Source: an uncultured Clostridia bacterium (GTDB lineage Bacteria > Bacillota > Clostridia > Oscillospirales > Oscillospiraceae). Taken from it: a DNA stretch of 45,191 nucleotides. Shown piece by piece: positions 9,076 through 19,629 of the stretch. The position numbers and the translations under genes were made by a program. The DNA is taken from contig CAMJPK010000004.1 in assembly GCA_946407675.1 (NCBI GenBank), forward strand, positions 1 through 45,191, written 5' to 3'. Position 1 is the stretch's first letter, and every line of letters begins with the position of its first letter. Under the pieces are notes generated by a model. That model was not told the origin of the DNA. It saw nothing but the letters and a program-made list of their open reading frames with translations, and did not search any database.

Positions 9076-11532
9076 TTACTGTGTTTTGATGATAAAGCGG
9101 AACGCCACGGGCTCCGTCTGCTCGGTTTTCAGCCAGACGGTCGCCTCGCCGGGTTCCCCCGTCGTTTTCAGATAGACGCCGCCGAGCCCGCCGCGCAGCG
9201 TCGCGCGCTGCGGACCGATGAGCGCCAGCGGGCCGCTGACCTCCACATCGACCGCGCCGAAGAAGAAGGGGACGACGTTGCCGAACTGGTCGGTGACGGC
9301 AAGACGCAGCAGCGCCACATCGTAGGTCGCGCCGTGGCGCAGCACCGTGTGGCTGGGCGTGACCGCGAGCTTCAGCGCCGTCACCGCGCTGCGGCGGACG
9401 CTCTTCACGACCGCGCCGTTTTTCACCGCGTCGAAGCGGAATTCCGTCGCGCGCGCGCCCCAGTCGCCGATGTACTTGCCGTAGAGCGCGTAGGCGTCCT
9501 CAAACTTCATGCCGTAGCGCGTCATTAAGATTCCCGCCTTTGCCATGATGTGCGGCGGCAGGTGCGCAAAGCCGAAGCGCGCGGAATAGTTCAAAATCTC
9601 CTTTACCAGCTTTGCCTGCTGCGGCGGGAAATGCTCCTCCACGGTCAGCTGGTCGCCGATGAAGTCGTCGATCTCGATGGGCGGGCGCTCCATGTGGGGA
9701 TAGGGGGAGTCCTTGTGCGTATAGCGGCGGATGAAGCGGTCGTTTTTGTACAGCCGCAGCTCGTCAGCGTTCGTCATGACGAACACGCGGCCGCGGTTGC
9801 TCGCCGCCTGCTCGCCGAGGTCCATCGCCGAGGTGACGCACAGCACGGGCGTTTCGTCCTGCCGCGCGGCATAGATCGCCGCGGCGACCTTTGGGTTGCG
9901 GAACATGTCCATAACGCCGTGGTAGCAGATGCGGTCGCCGCTGCCGAAGTCCTTGTGCGTGTTGTAGTCGAACATGCACCAGCCGAAGGAGCCGGCGATG
10001 TCCTCCTGCGCCGCCACGGCGTCCAGCACCGCGGCGTGGCGGAGCGCGTGCTCGGTGCGGTGCGCTTCGCTGTCAAAGGTCTTGGTCGGGAACATGTGGC
10101 CGCAGTACTCCGTGACGAGATACGGCTTGGCCGCGTCGGAGGTCACGGCCTTCTTCTTTTCGCAGCCGGGGCTCTGCCCGTCGTGCACAAAGTCGTTGTA
10201 GGTGTAAACGTCCTCAAGTAAATTGCTTTTCTTGATGCAGCGCACGCCGCCGGTCGCGCGCGTCGGGTCGAGGGTGTGCGCTGCGGCGTTTGTCGCGGTA
10301 TAGAGCGCGTCGTCGTCCGCCGATTCGTTGATGCGCACGCCCCAGAGAATGATCGAGGGGTGGTTGCGGTACTGCCGTACCATGTCCTCCGTGTTGCGCA
10401 GCGCCTGATGCTTCCACGCATCGCCGCCGATGTGCTGCCAGCCGGGGATCTCCGTGAAGACGAGCAGCCCCAGCTCGTCGCAGCGGTCGATAAAGTGCTG
10501 CGACTGGGGATAGTGGGAGGTGCGCACGGCATTGCAGCCCAGCTCGTTTTTCAGGATTTCGGCGTCCAGCCGCTGCATGGAGCGGGGCATGGCGTAGCCG
10601 ACGTAGGGGTAGCTCTGATGGCGGTTGAGGCCGACGAGCTTCAGCTTGCGCCCGTTGAGCCAGAAGCCGTCCTGCTTCCATTCGGCGCGGCGGAAGCCGA
10701 TGCGCGTCTCCACGCAGTCCAGCACCTCGCCGCCGCGCAGCAGCGCGGTCTCCAGCGTGTAGAGCCGGGGGGCATCCACGTCCCAAAGCCCGACGTCCGG
10801 CGCGGGAAAGTCAAAGCGTTCGCCGTCGCCGCCGCGGACGGGCGCGAGCTGCTCCGTCACGAGCATGCCGCCGCCGTCGCGCAGACGCCAGCGCAGGGTG
10901 CAGCCCTCCGATGCGCCGGTCAGCGTCACGGTCCCGGTGACGGCGCCGGTGAAGCGCTGCTCCACCGCCAGCGCGCGGCGCACGTCCCGGCGCCGGCTGC
11001 TGCCCAGCAGCGGGAGGGACGCCGGCACGGACGGGCAGGCGAAGACATCCGCAATGGAGACGGCCTCGCAGACGTCCAGCCAGACCTCGCGATAGAGGCC
11101 GCCGTAGGTCATATAGTCGATGACAAGGCCAAAGGGCGGCAGGTCAAGCGTCTCGCGGCTGTCCACGCGGATCGCCAACAGCGCGCTCCCGCCCGGCTCC
11201 AGCGCCTGCGTGAGCTCCACGCGGAAGGCGGTGTAGCCGCAGGCATGCGCGGCGAGCTTTTCCCCGTTTACGAACACCTCGGCGGCATGACCGGCGGCGC
11301 CCACATTCAGCCAGACGCGCTTGCCGCGCCAGGCCTCCGGGACGTCGATGCGCCGGCGGTAGCCGCAGTCCATCTGATAGATGTGCTCGTCAAAATAGTC
11401 ATAGGGCGTTTCGGCGCAGGTGTGCGGCAGCGACACGCGCACCGTGTCCGCAAGCGCGTCGCCGCGCGCGAACGCCGTGCAGAAGCGCTGCGTGAACTCC
11501 CAGTCAAAATTGCAGTCGATCCTTTGACGCAT
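9076..11532 (-). CDS. Glycoside hydrolase family 2 (beta-galactosidase-like)
   Basis: Start at MRQRIDCNFDWEFTQRF; GLNRHQSYPYVGYAMPRSMQRLDAEILKNELGCNAVRTSHYPQS, ILWGVRINES, LVTEYCGH motifs. Confidence 0.92.
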   Translation of the reverse strand: MRQRIDCNFDWEFTQRFCTAFARGDALADTVRVSLPHTCAETPYDYFDEHIYQMDCGYRRRIDVPEAWRGKRVWLNVGAAGHAAEVFVNGEKLAAHACGYTAFRVELTQALEPGGSALLAIRVDSRETLDLPPFGLVIDYMTYGGLYREVWLDVCEAVSIADVFACPSVPASLPLLGSSRRRDVRRALAVEQRFTGAVTGTVTLTGASEGCTLRWRLRDGGGMLVTEQLAPVRGGDGERFDFPAPDVGLWDVDAPRLYTLETALLRGGEVLDCVETRIGFRRAEWKQDGFWLNGRKLKLVGLNRHQSYPYVGYAMPRSMQRLDAEILKNELGCNAVRTSHYPQSQHFIDRCDELGLLVFTEIPGWQHIGGDAWKHQALRNTEDMVRQYRNHPSIILWGVRINESADDDALYTATNAAAHTLDPTRATGGVRCIKKSNLLEDVYTYNDFVHDGQSPGCEKKKAVTSDAAKPYLVTEYCGHMFPTKTFDSEAHRTEHALRHAAVLDAVAAQEDIAGSFGWCMFDYNTHKDFGSGDRICYHGVMDMFRNPKVAAAIYAARQDETPVLCVTSAMDLGEQAASNRGRVFVMTNADELRLYKNDRFIRRYTHKDSPYPHMERPPIEIDDFIGDQLTVEEHFPPQQAKLVKEILNYSARFGFAHLPPHIMAKAGILMTRYGMKFEDAYALYGKYIGDWGARATEFRFDAVKNGAVVKSVRRSAVTALKLAVTPSHTVLRHGATYDVALLRLAVTDQFGNVVPFFFGAVDVEVSGPLALIGPQRATLRGGLGGVYLKTTGEPGEATVWLKTEQTEPVAFRFIIKTQ

Positions 11533-11631
11533 ACGATCACCTCTGATCGCAATTATACCGGACCTGCCGGGAAAAGGCAATGCGTCAAGCGCGAAAACGG
11601 GCGCCTTTTCGAAGAAAATGGGGCGGATTGC

Positions 11632-11660
11632 TTGACAAAGCCCCCGCACGCGGCTATACT
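11632..11660 (+). promoter_or_regulatory. Sigma-A promoter for nhaC-like gene
   Basis: TTGACA-(17 nt)-TATACT. Confidence 0.8.
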
Positions 11661-11707
11661 CTAGTGCATCATTAACGCGCTAAATTATCACACCGGGAGG
11701 GTTCCAT

Positions 11708-13255
11708 ATGGTAGGTACATTTTGGGCGCTCGTTCCTCCGATCCTCGCCATCGTTCTGGCGCTGATCACCAAGGAGGCCTATTCCTCGCTGTTCATCGGC
11801 GTGGTCGTGGGCGCGCTGTTCGTGTCCGGCGGCTCCGTGGTTGGGGCGCTGAACGCGCTTATCAGCGACGGCGACGCGCCCGGCGGCATGATCGCCGCCG
11901 TGGCCGGCAACGCCGGCATCTTCATCTTCCTCGTCCTGCTCGGCATCATCGTCGCGCTGGTCAACCAGTCCGGCGGCTCGGCGGCCTTCGGGCGCTGGGC
12001 GGAGAAGAACATCAAGTCCCGCGTCGGCGCCATGCTGGCGACCTTCTTCCTCGGCGTCCTGATCTTCATTGACGACTATTTCAACTGCCTGACCGTCGGC
12101 TCGGTCATGCGTCCGGTCACGGACAGCCACAGGATCTCCCGCGCAAAGCTGGCCTACCTGATCGACGCGACCGCCGCGCCGGTGTGCATGATCGCCCCGG
12201 TGTCCTCGTGGGCGGCGGCGGTGTCCGCCACGGCGGACAAACTGGGCACCGGCATCTCCGGCATCCAGCTTTTCATCCGCGCCATCCCCTACAACTTCTA
12301 TTCGCTTTTGACCTTCGTGTTCATCATCGCCATTGTGTGCATGAAGTTCGACTACGGCCCGATGAAACTGCACGAGATGGCCGCGCTGCTCGAGGGCAAG
12401 CTCGGCGAGCAGGAGGGCGGCGAGGAGAGCAAGGGCAACCCGAAGGGCAGGGTCCTCGACCTGATCCTTCCGGTCGTCGTCCTCATCATCTGCTGCACGC
12501 TCGGCATGCTCTACGTCGGCGGCTTCTTCGGCACCGACTGGTGGGGCGGAACGGACTGCGCCGGCGACTTCATCGGCGCCTTCGGCAACACGGACGCCTT
12601 CGTCGGCCTGCCGTGGGGCTCCATCATCGCGCTGGTCGTCATCGTCATCTATTATCTCTGCCGCCGCACCATCTCCTTCAAGGACGCGATGGCCTGCGTG
12701 CCCAAGGGCTTCATCTCGATGGTCCCCGCCATGACGATCCTGACGCTGGCCGTCTCGCTGAAGAACATGACGAGCGCGCTCGGCGCGGCCGCCTTTGTGA
12801 AGGGCGTCATGGAGGGCGCGGCGTCGGGGCTGTACAGCATGCTGCCCGCCGTCATCTTCATCGTGGCCTGCGTGCTGGCCTTTGCCTCCGGCACAAGCTG
12901 GGGCACCTTCGGCATCCTGATCCCCATTGTCACCGCCGTCTTCCCCGGCGACAGCAAGCTGCTGATCATCGGTATCTCCGCCTGCCTCGCCGGCGCCGTC
13001 TGCGGCGACCACTGCTCGCCCATCTCCGATACGACCATCATGGCCTCCGCCGGCGCGCAGATCGAGCACATCAACCACGTGTCCACACAGCTGCCCTACG
13101 CGATCACCGTCGCGGCGGTCAGCTTCGTGACCTACATCTTCGCGGGCTTCATCCAGAACGCGATCGTCTCGCTTCTGATCGGCGTTGTGCTCACGGTCGC
13201 GACGCTGTTCGTCATCCGCAGCGTCACGAAGAAGAAGGACGCCGCAAAGGAATAA
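11708..13255 (+). CDS. Na+/H+ antiporter, NhaC family
   Basis: 515 aa multi-TM; FIDDYFNCLTVGSVMRPVTDSHRISRAKLAYLIDATAAPVCMIAPVSSWAA and CGDHCSPISDTTIMASAGA are hallmark NhaC-family segments. Confidence 0.9.
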   Translation: MVGTFWALVPPILAIVLALITKEAYSSLFIGVVVGALFVSGGSVVGALNALISDGDAPGGMIAAVAGNAGIFIFLVLLGIIVALVNQSGGSAAFGRWAEKNIKSRVGAMLATFFLGVLIFIDDYFNCLTVGSVMRPVTDSHRISRAKLAYLIDATAAPVCMIAPVSSWAAAVSATADKLGTGISGIQLFIRAIPYNFYSLLTFVFIIAIVCMKFDYGPMKLHEMAALLEGKLGEQEGGEESKGNPKGRVLDLILPVVVLIICCTLGMLYVGGFFGTDWWGGTDCAGDFIGAFGNTDAFVGLPWGSIIALVVIVIYYLCRRTISFKDAMACVPKGFISMVPAMTILTLAVSLKNMTSALGAAAFVKGVMEGAASGLYSMLPAVIFIVACVLAFASGTSWGTFGILIPIVTAVFPGDSKLLIIGISACLAGAVCGDHCSPISDTTIMASAGAQIEHINHVSTQLPYAITVAAVSFVTYIFAGFIQNAIVSLLIGVVLTVATLFVIRSVTKKKDAAKE

Positions 13256-13305
13256 ACCCGCGTCACGGTCCGGCATGCAGACAAAGTGTCGACAGCTTGA
13301 AAACG

Positions 13306-13337
13306 TGCAGCGCCCCGTCGGGGCGCTGCATATTTTT
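13306..13337 (+). terminator. Terminator after nhaC-like gene
   Basis: TGCAGCGCCCC-GTC-GGGGCGCTGCA followed by TATTTTT. Confidence 0.8.
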
Positions 13338-13356
13338 GCGTCGCATGGAAATACTA
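13328..13356 (+). promoter_or_regulatory. Candidate sigma-G-like promoter of spoVAC
   Basis: GCATAT-(16 nt)-AATACTA resembles forespore sigma-G elements (GCATRA / CATACTA); overlaps the terminator 3' arm. Confidence 0.35.
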
Positions 13357-13379
13357 GGCGCAAAGGAGTTGGTAGTTCC

Positions 13380-13814
13380 ATGCAGATGTCCAACGAGGAA
13401 TACGCCGCGCTCGTCCGGGCGCGGATGCCCCAAAGCCCGTTCTGGCCCGACGTGGGAAAGGCCTTCGTCATCGGCGGGCTGATCTGCTGCCTCGGGCAGG
13501 GGTTCACGGAGCTGTACAAGGCGCTGGGCGCGACGGCGGAGGACGCGGGGGCGTGGTGCAGCGTCACAATGGTGTTCCTCGGCGCGCTGTCCACCGGGCT
13601 CGGCTTCTATGACGACCTCGCGCGCCACGGCGGTGCGGGGACGCTGGTGCCGATCACCGGCTTCGCCAACGCCGTGGCCAGCCCGGCGCTGGAGTTCAAG
13701 ACCGAGGGCATGGTCGCCGGGCTCGCGGCGAAAATCTTCATCATCGCCGGGCCGGTCATCACCTTCGGCATCCTCGCCAGCGCCATCTACGGCGTGATAT
13801 TGCTGTGCATCTAA
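13380..13814 (+). CDS. spoVAC: Stage V sporulation protein AC (SpoVA family)
   Basis: FVIGGLICCLGQG...VFLGALSTGLGFYDDLARHGGAGTLVPITGFANAVASPALEFKTEGMVAGLAAKIFIIAGPVITFG. Confidence 0.9.
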   Translation: MQMSNEEYAALVRARMPQSPFWPDVGKAFVIGGLICCLGQGFTELYKALGATAEDAGAWCSVTMVFLGALSTGLGFYDDLARHGGAGTLVPITGFANAVASPALEFKTEGMVAGLAAKIFIIAGPVITFGILASAIYGVILLCI

Positions 13815-13856
13815 TGAAACCGCATCCCGCAGCTTACGCTGCGGGATGCGGTTTCA
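13815..13856. terminator. Bidirectional terminator between convergent spoVAC and thioesterase
   Basis: Perfect 19-bp stem TGAAACCGCATCCCGCAGC-TTAC-GCTGCGGGATGCGGTTTCA. Confidence 0.85.
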
Positions 13857-13858
13857 AC

Positions 13859-14572
13859 TTATTTGCGCAGCTCCATCAGCGTGCAGACCGTTCCGTCCGC
13901 CGCGGCGATGGTGAAGCGCCAGCCATCCTCTGCGGCGGCGCGCCGGATCTCCGGGCGGCTGTCCGCGCGGACCGGGGCGCGGTAGACGATCCGCAGACAG
14001 CGGAAATCGTCCGCGCGATAGGCCGCCTCCGGCAGCGCTTCGAGCGCAAGGGAGATATAGCGCGTATTGTGCACGTGCCCGTTGTAGTCGATGTCGCTGC
14101 GGCGCAGCGCGACGGGCAGCACCACGTCGTACGCCTCCGGCTCGCGCAGCCGCGGCGCGTCGTCGGGGAAAACGCGCTCGGCCTCCGGCTCATAGGCGCG
14201 CGTCAGCTTGTCGCTGATGCGGACCATCTTCTGCGCCCGGACGTCCACCAGCGCAAAGCGCGCCGTTGCGCGCAGGAACTCCTGCCCCTCGCCGTCCGTG
14301 ACGAGGAAATCGCGGTCGGTCGTGACCGCGGAGGCCTTTCCGCGCGACCAGGTCCGCAGGCGCAGCGGTACAAACGGCGCCGGACGGCGCGTGACGGCGA
14401 CGCGCCAATCCAGCAGCATCCAGGCGACGCCGCCGGCGGCCACCGAATCGGATACGCGCATGGCGTGATGCGCTCCGATGTTCTCCAGAATCTGCAGGAT
14501 CGCCTCATAGGACAGGCGTCCGGCGCGGTCGTAGTCGTCGAGCCGGGGCAGGTATTCTTCCGTGAAAAACAT
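13859..14572 (-). CDS. Acyl-ACP thioesterase (FatA-like, double hotdog)
   Basis: 237 aa; GRLSYEAILQILENIGAHHA, RLRTWSRG, DFLVTDGEGQEFLRATARFALVD, DIDYNGHVHNTRYISLALEALP. Confidence 0.85.
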   Translation of the reverse strand: MFFTEEYLPRLDDYDRAGRLSYEAILQILENIGAHHAMRVSDSVAAGGVAWMLLDWRVAVTRRPAPFVPLRLRTWSRGKASAVTTDRDFLVTDGEGQEFLRATARFALVDVRAQKMVRISDKLTRAYEPEAERVFPDDAPRLREPEAYDVVLPVALRRSDIDYNGHVHNTRYISLALEALPEAAYRADDFRCLRIVYRAPVRADSRPEIRRAAAEDGWRFTIAAADGTVCTLMELRK

Positions 14573-14581
14573 AGAAACCCC

Positions 14582-15267
14582 TTATTCGCTCATCAGGAAG
14601 GTCGCGCAGCCAACGTTGTAGGCGCGCAGGGGGGTGCCGCGCATGTCGCAGGGCTCCCACGTGACCTGATGCGCGAGCATGCGCTCCGCGCCGAGGGCCA
14701 GCTTTGCGATCTGCGCCGGCTCCACCGGAAACGCGCCGTGGGCGGGCCAGATCGCGTCGAACTCGCCGGTGCGCCGCTGGAGCTTGCGCAGACTGTTCAG
14801 GTATTGCCGCAGGTCGCGCCCCGGGCCGAACATGAAGATGCGCCCGGTCTGTATGGGGTCGCCGCTGATGAGCGCGCGGCGGCTGCGGTCGAGCACGGCG
14901 ATGCTCCCCGGCGTGTGGCCGGGCAGCTCGATGATCTCCAGCGGACGGCCGCCGAGGTCAAGCGTGTCGCCCTCGCGCACGGGGACGATCTCGCCGCCGC
15001 CGCCGAAGGCGTGGTAATTGTCCGCCTCGTCGGGGTGCATGTAAAACGAGGGAAAGGCGGCGTTGCCCGCGATGTGGTCGGGGTCGCCGTGGGTATTCAG
15101 CAGCTTCACGGGCTTGTCGGTGAGCCCCTCGGCGATCTCGCGGGCATTTTGTAGCGTCATGCCGGTGTCGACGAGCAGCGCGCTGTCCGTGCCGGCGAGC
15201 AGGTAGCAGCGCACCATGCCATCCTCGATGCGCCAGGTCTGCGCGTCAATTGGAATGATCTCGGGAT

Positions 15268-15271
<4 letters not shown>
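14582..15271 (-). CDS. MBL-fold metallo-hydrolase
   Basis: [42 protein letters not shown]...[24 protein letters not shown]. Confidence 0.9.
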
Positions 15272-16392
<1,121 letters not shown>

Positions 16393-16398
16393 ATCTCT

Positions 16399-17469
16399 TT
16401 ACCCCCTCGGGTCCTTGGAATGACCGCCGCTGCGTCCGATCCGGCGCACACGCTGTTGATCTCGCCAGTCGAGGAGCGCCTCCTTCGCGCCGTGTCCGCC
16501 GCGCTTGAGCAAAGCGGCTGCGCGCCGCAGCAGCACGCACAGCGCGCCGACCAGCAGTACGGCCGGCCAGATGAAGCAGAAAAGCGCGCCGCCGCGCGCC
16601 AGCGCGCACCAGGTCTCCGCCATGATCGCCGCGTTTTCCCACGGGGGGAACGCCACGGCCGTCGTCCGGGTGCCGAGCGAGCCGATGCCGCGCAGAGCCC
16701 GGAGCGAGGCGGAGAAGCGGAAGCGGTCCGTGTTCTCTACAACGAGCCCCTGCTTGGCAAAGAGCCCCTCGACCACGCCCTTCGCAAAGCCGTTGACCGG
16801 GTCCGGCAGCACGACCTCGTAGCAGACCGTACCGCTGTCGCCGAGCGCCTCGCGGGAGGCGTAGTTCAGATAGATCGTCGGCGTTTTGCCGCCGGCGGCG
16901 CGGGAGAAGCGATCGTCGGGCTGCGCCACGACGCCGGCCACGAAAAACTCCAGATTCCCGATCTGTATGGTCATCCCGGCCACATCGCTGCTGCCGAAGA
17001 GCATCCAGGCAAGCTGCTCGTCGAGCACCACGCGGTCCTTCATCAGATCGGACTCTCCCAAAAACCCGCCGCTGCACAGCGTCATCGGGTGAAAGGCAAA
17101 GAAGCGGCCGCCCACAGCCAGCGCCGCGGCGTCGAAGCTGCCGCGCGGACCGCTGACCTTCAGCGTCCCCGCCGCGCTCCACGCGTCACAGATGGCGGCG
17201 CTGCCGTCCGTGATCTCCAGATCGGTCTCCGAAAGCTTTTTCAGCACGGTTTCCCGAAAGCCGTAGATCGTGTTCATCTCCAGGGTGAGGCCGGGGGAGA
17301 GGACGCAGGTGAATTGCCGGAAGCGTTCCCCGCTTTCGCCTGCCCAGCGCTCTGCCTGATGCTGGCTTTGCAGCGGCTTCGGCAGCGCCGCCGCGGTCAG
17401 CAGCAGCGCGATCCCCAGAAGGAGCGCAACGCCGCCTGAAATCAGATTGCCGCATTTCAGGAGCTTCAT
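16399..17469 (-). CDS. MacB periplasmic-core-like membrane protein with apparently only two TM segments
   Basis: GGRFFAFHPMTLCSGGFLGESDLMKDRVVLDEQLAWMLFGSSDVAGMTIQIGNLEFFVAGVV resembles MacB_PCD; one N-terminal and one C-terminal hydrophobic segment, no ATPase motifs. Confidence 0.6.
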   Translation of the reverse strand: MKLLKCGNLISGGVALLLGIALLLTAAALPKPLQSQHQAERWAGESGERFRQFTCVLSPGLTLEMNTIYGFRETVLKKLSETDLEITDGSAAICDAWSAAGTLKVSGPRGSFDAAALAVGGRFFAFHPMTLCSGGFLGESDLMKDRVVLDEQLAWMLFGSSDVAGMTIQIGNLEFFVAGVVAQPDDRFSRAAGGKTPTIYLNYASREALGDSGTVCYEVVLPDPVNGFAKGVVEGLFAKQGLVVENTDRFRFSASLRALRGIGSLGTRTTAVAFPPWENAAIMAETWCALARGGALFCFIWPAVLLVGALCVLLRRAAALLKRGGHGAKEALLDWRDQQRVRRIGRSGGHSKDPRG

Positions 17470-17529
17470 CCGCACTCCTCCTTTCCTTGCAATCAAACCT
17501 TGCGAAACCTGTTTCGCAATCGAAGAAAT

Positions 17530-19623
17530 TCAGTTCATATCCGCAAGCCGGACCTGATCGCCGTTCTTGATCGGCGCGTTGCCGCTGCTCGTCGTGATCA
17601 CGCTGTCCATATTGCTCAGCGCGCCCTTGACGGCGGTGTTGTAATCGTCGGAGGCGACGACCTCCACATCCACGCGCGTCGCAAAATAGCGGTTGCCGAG
17701 CGGGCTGTTCTTCGCCGTGATCATCAGGACGAAGCTGCCGTTTGTGTCGCTGCGCACCGCGCTGTTCGGCACGACCAGATCATAGGAGGCGTTCTTTTCC
17801 CCGATGGAGAACGAGATCTGATCGCCGGCGTTCACGTCGCCCGCAATGTCGAAGCTCAGCACCCGGCTCGTGCGCGGGTCCTTGGGGTCGGGCTGCATGG
17901 AGGACAAAACCGCCGTGGTGCGGCTGCCCCAGTAATAGTTGCTGATGTTGGCCGTGTCGCCGACGTGCAGAAGCCGCGCCTGATCGGTGTTGATCGTCGC
18001 GGTCATGGTGTAGCCGAGATCCTTGACCTCGATGGTCGCGAGCGGCTTTTCGGCCTCTGCCTTGTGCCCTGCGCTGACGGAGATCGAGGCGATGGTGCCG
18101 TTGACCTTGGCCCGGACCTCCGTGACCGTGCTGCCGGACAGCTCCTCGATCTTCTTTTCCTGGTCGGCGATGTTGGCCTGCAGCTCCTCGCGGGCAATGG
18201 CTTCAAGCGCCTGACTCTTTCCGTCCGCCTTCTGCTGCTGCGTCAGGGAGAACAGCAGATCCTCCAAACTGCGCTGCGCGGTCTCGGCCTCGGTCTGCGC
18301 GGCGGCGTAATCCGCCTCGCGCGCGGCCTTGTCGGATTTGAGCTTTTCCTCCTCCGCCTTTGCCTTCGTCAGCGCTTCCTCGGCTTCGGTCTGCCGCTCC
18401 TGCGCGTTCTCCAGAATGGGCTGCAGGCGCGTGACCTCTTTCTCCCAATAGCTGTGGGGCTTGTTGTTGTAGTAAACGTCGCCGTCGTATGTCGCAGAGC
18501 TGTTCGCGTCCGCCAGCGCGCTCTGTGCGTTCTCCAGCGCGGCGGCAGCCGCGTCATAGGCGTCCGCCGCCTCCGTCACCTTGTTGTAAGCGGCGAGCTT
18601 GGCCGATACAACGGGATAGGCCGGGTCGGCCGCCGCCACGTCGGCGTATTCCGCAGCCTTCAGGCTCATGTAATAGGGCATGAGCCCCAAAAAGGTCTGC
18701 ACCGCGGCGTCCGCGCCGGTCACCGGCGAACCGTCGCCCGCTTTGGCGACGCTGTCCAGAACGAGTCCCGGCAGAGTCTTGACCGGCTTGAGCCGCTCTT
18801 CCACGGCGCCGATGACAAACGCCTTGTCGTCGTCGTTCATCGTGACGCCCTTCGCCGCCAGAATGTCGTTCAGCGCGTCGAGCATGAATGCGTTGAAGTT
18901 CGCGTCGTAATTCAGGTGCGCCGCCCGGAGCGCGTTGGTCGCATCCGTCAGCGCGGCCTGCGCCGCGACAACCTGATTCTGCAGCGCGCCGGTCGAGCCG
19001 CCGGAGTAGCCGCTGCCGGTAGAGGAATGTTCAAAGCCGTACTGGGCATCCTTCAGCTCCTGCGCCGCCTTCTTCACGGCGGCCTTGGCGCTTTCCAGAG
19101 CGTCTTCCGCCTGCGTGACCTTTGCCGCGGCGGCGTTCAGGGCATCCTCGCCGATGAATACGATGCCGTCCAGCTTCGCCTGCGCCTTCTCCAGCGCGGC
19201 GCGCGCCAGCGCGATATCGCGGTTTTCGCGGCTGTAGTCGGCGTCGGTGCCGGTCAGAAGCGAGCGCTGATACTCCCGCTGCAGCCGTTCCAGCTCCTTC
19301 CGCGCCTCTTCCAGCTCTTCGCTTTCGCTGGCCTCCAGCGAAAAGAGCAGGTCGCCGGTGCTGACCTCCTGCCCCACCTTGACGTTGACCGCCGCGACCT
19401 TGCGCGTCTGGTCGATGATGACGTCATAGTTCTCGCGGGCGGAGACCGTGCCGGAGATGCGCACCTTTGCGTCGATGCTGCCCGGCTCCACATAGCGCGT
19501 TACGACCTCGGGCAGCGTGCGGTTCAGAATGGTATTGGAGAAGAAGGTAAGCACCAGCATCACCGCGAGGAAAATTATCGCGGCGTTCTTGACCCAGTCT
19601 CTCTTTTTCACTTTTTGTTCCAT
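17530..19623 (-). CDS. HlyD/MacA-type periplasmic adaptor-like protein with long coiled coil
   Basis: Single N-terminal TM, RISGTVSARENYDVIIDQTRKVAAVNVKVGQEVSTGDLLFSLEASESEELEEARKELERLQREYQ; beta-barrel-like C-terminus. Confidence 0.82.
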   Translation of the reverse strand: MEQKVKKRDWVKNAAIIFLAVMLVLTFFSNTILNRTLPEVVTRYVEPGSIDAKVRISGTVSARENYDVIIDQTRKVAAVNVKVGQEVSTGDLLFSLEASESEELEEARKELERLQREYQRSLLTGTDADYSRENRDIALARAALEKAQAKLDGIVFIGEDALNAAAAKVTQAEDALESAKAAVKKAAQELKDAQYGFEHSSTGSGYSGGSTGALQNQVVAAQAALTDATNALRAAHLNYDANFNAFMLDALNDILAAKGVTMNDDDKAFVIGAVEERLKPVKTLPGLVLDSVAKAGDGSPVTGADAAVQTFLGLMPYYMSLKAAEYADVAAADPAYPVVSAKLAAYNKVTEAADAYDAAAAALENAQSALADANSSATYDGDVYYNNKPHSYWEKEVTRLQPILENAQERQTEAEEALTKAKAEEEKLKSDKAAREADYAAAQTEAETAQRSLEDLLFSLTQQQKADGKSQALEAIAREELQANIADQEKKIEELSGSTVTEVRAKVNGTIASISVSAGHKAEAEKPLATIEVKDLGYTMTATINTDQARLLHVGDTANISNYYWGSRTTAVLSSMQPDPKDPRTSRVLSFDIAGDVNAGDQISFSIGEKNASYDLVVPNSAVRSDTNGSFVLMITAKNSPLGNRYFATRVDVEVVASDDYNTAVKGALSNMDSVITTSSGNAPIKNGDQVRLADMN

Positions 19624-19629
19624 AGCTCT

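Noticed and set aside
11672-13594. 640-aa minus-strand ORF
   Set aside because: Antisense of the NhaC-like transporter; H/D/G/R-rich artefact.
13815-13856. 19-bp perfect palindrome considered as a mobile repeat
   Set aside because: Lies exactly between convergent stop codons and has no second copy noticed; simplest reading is a bidirectional terminator.
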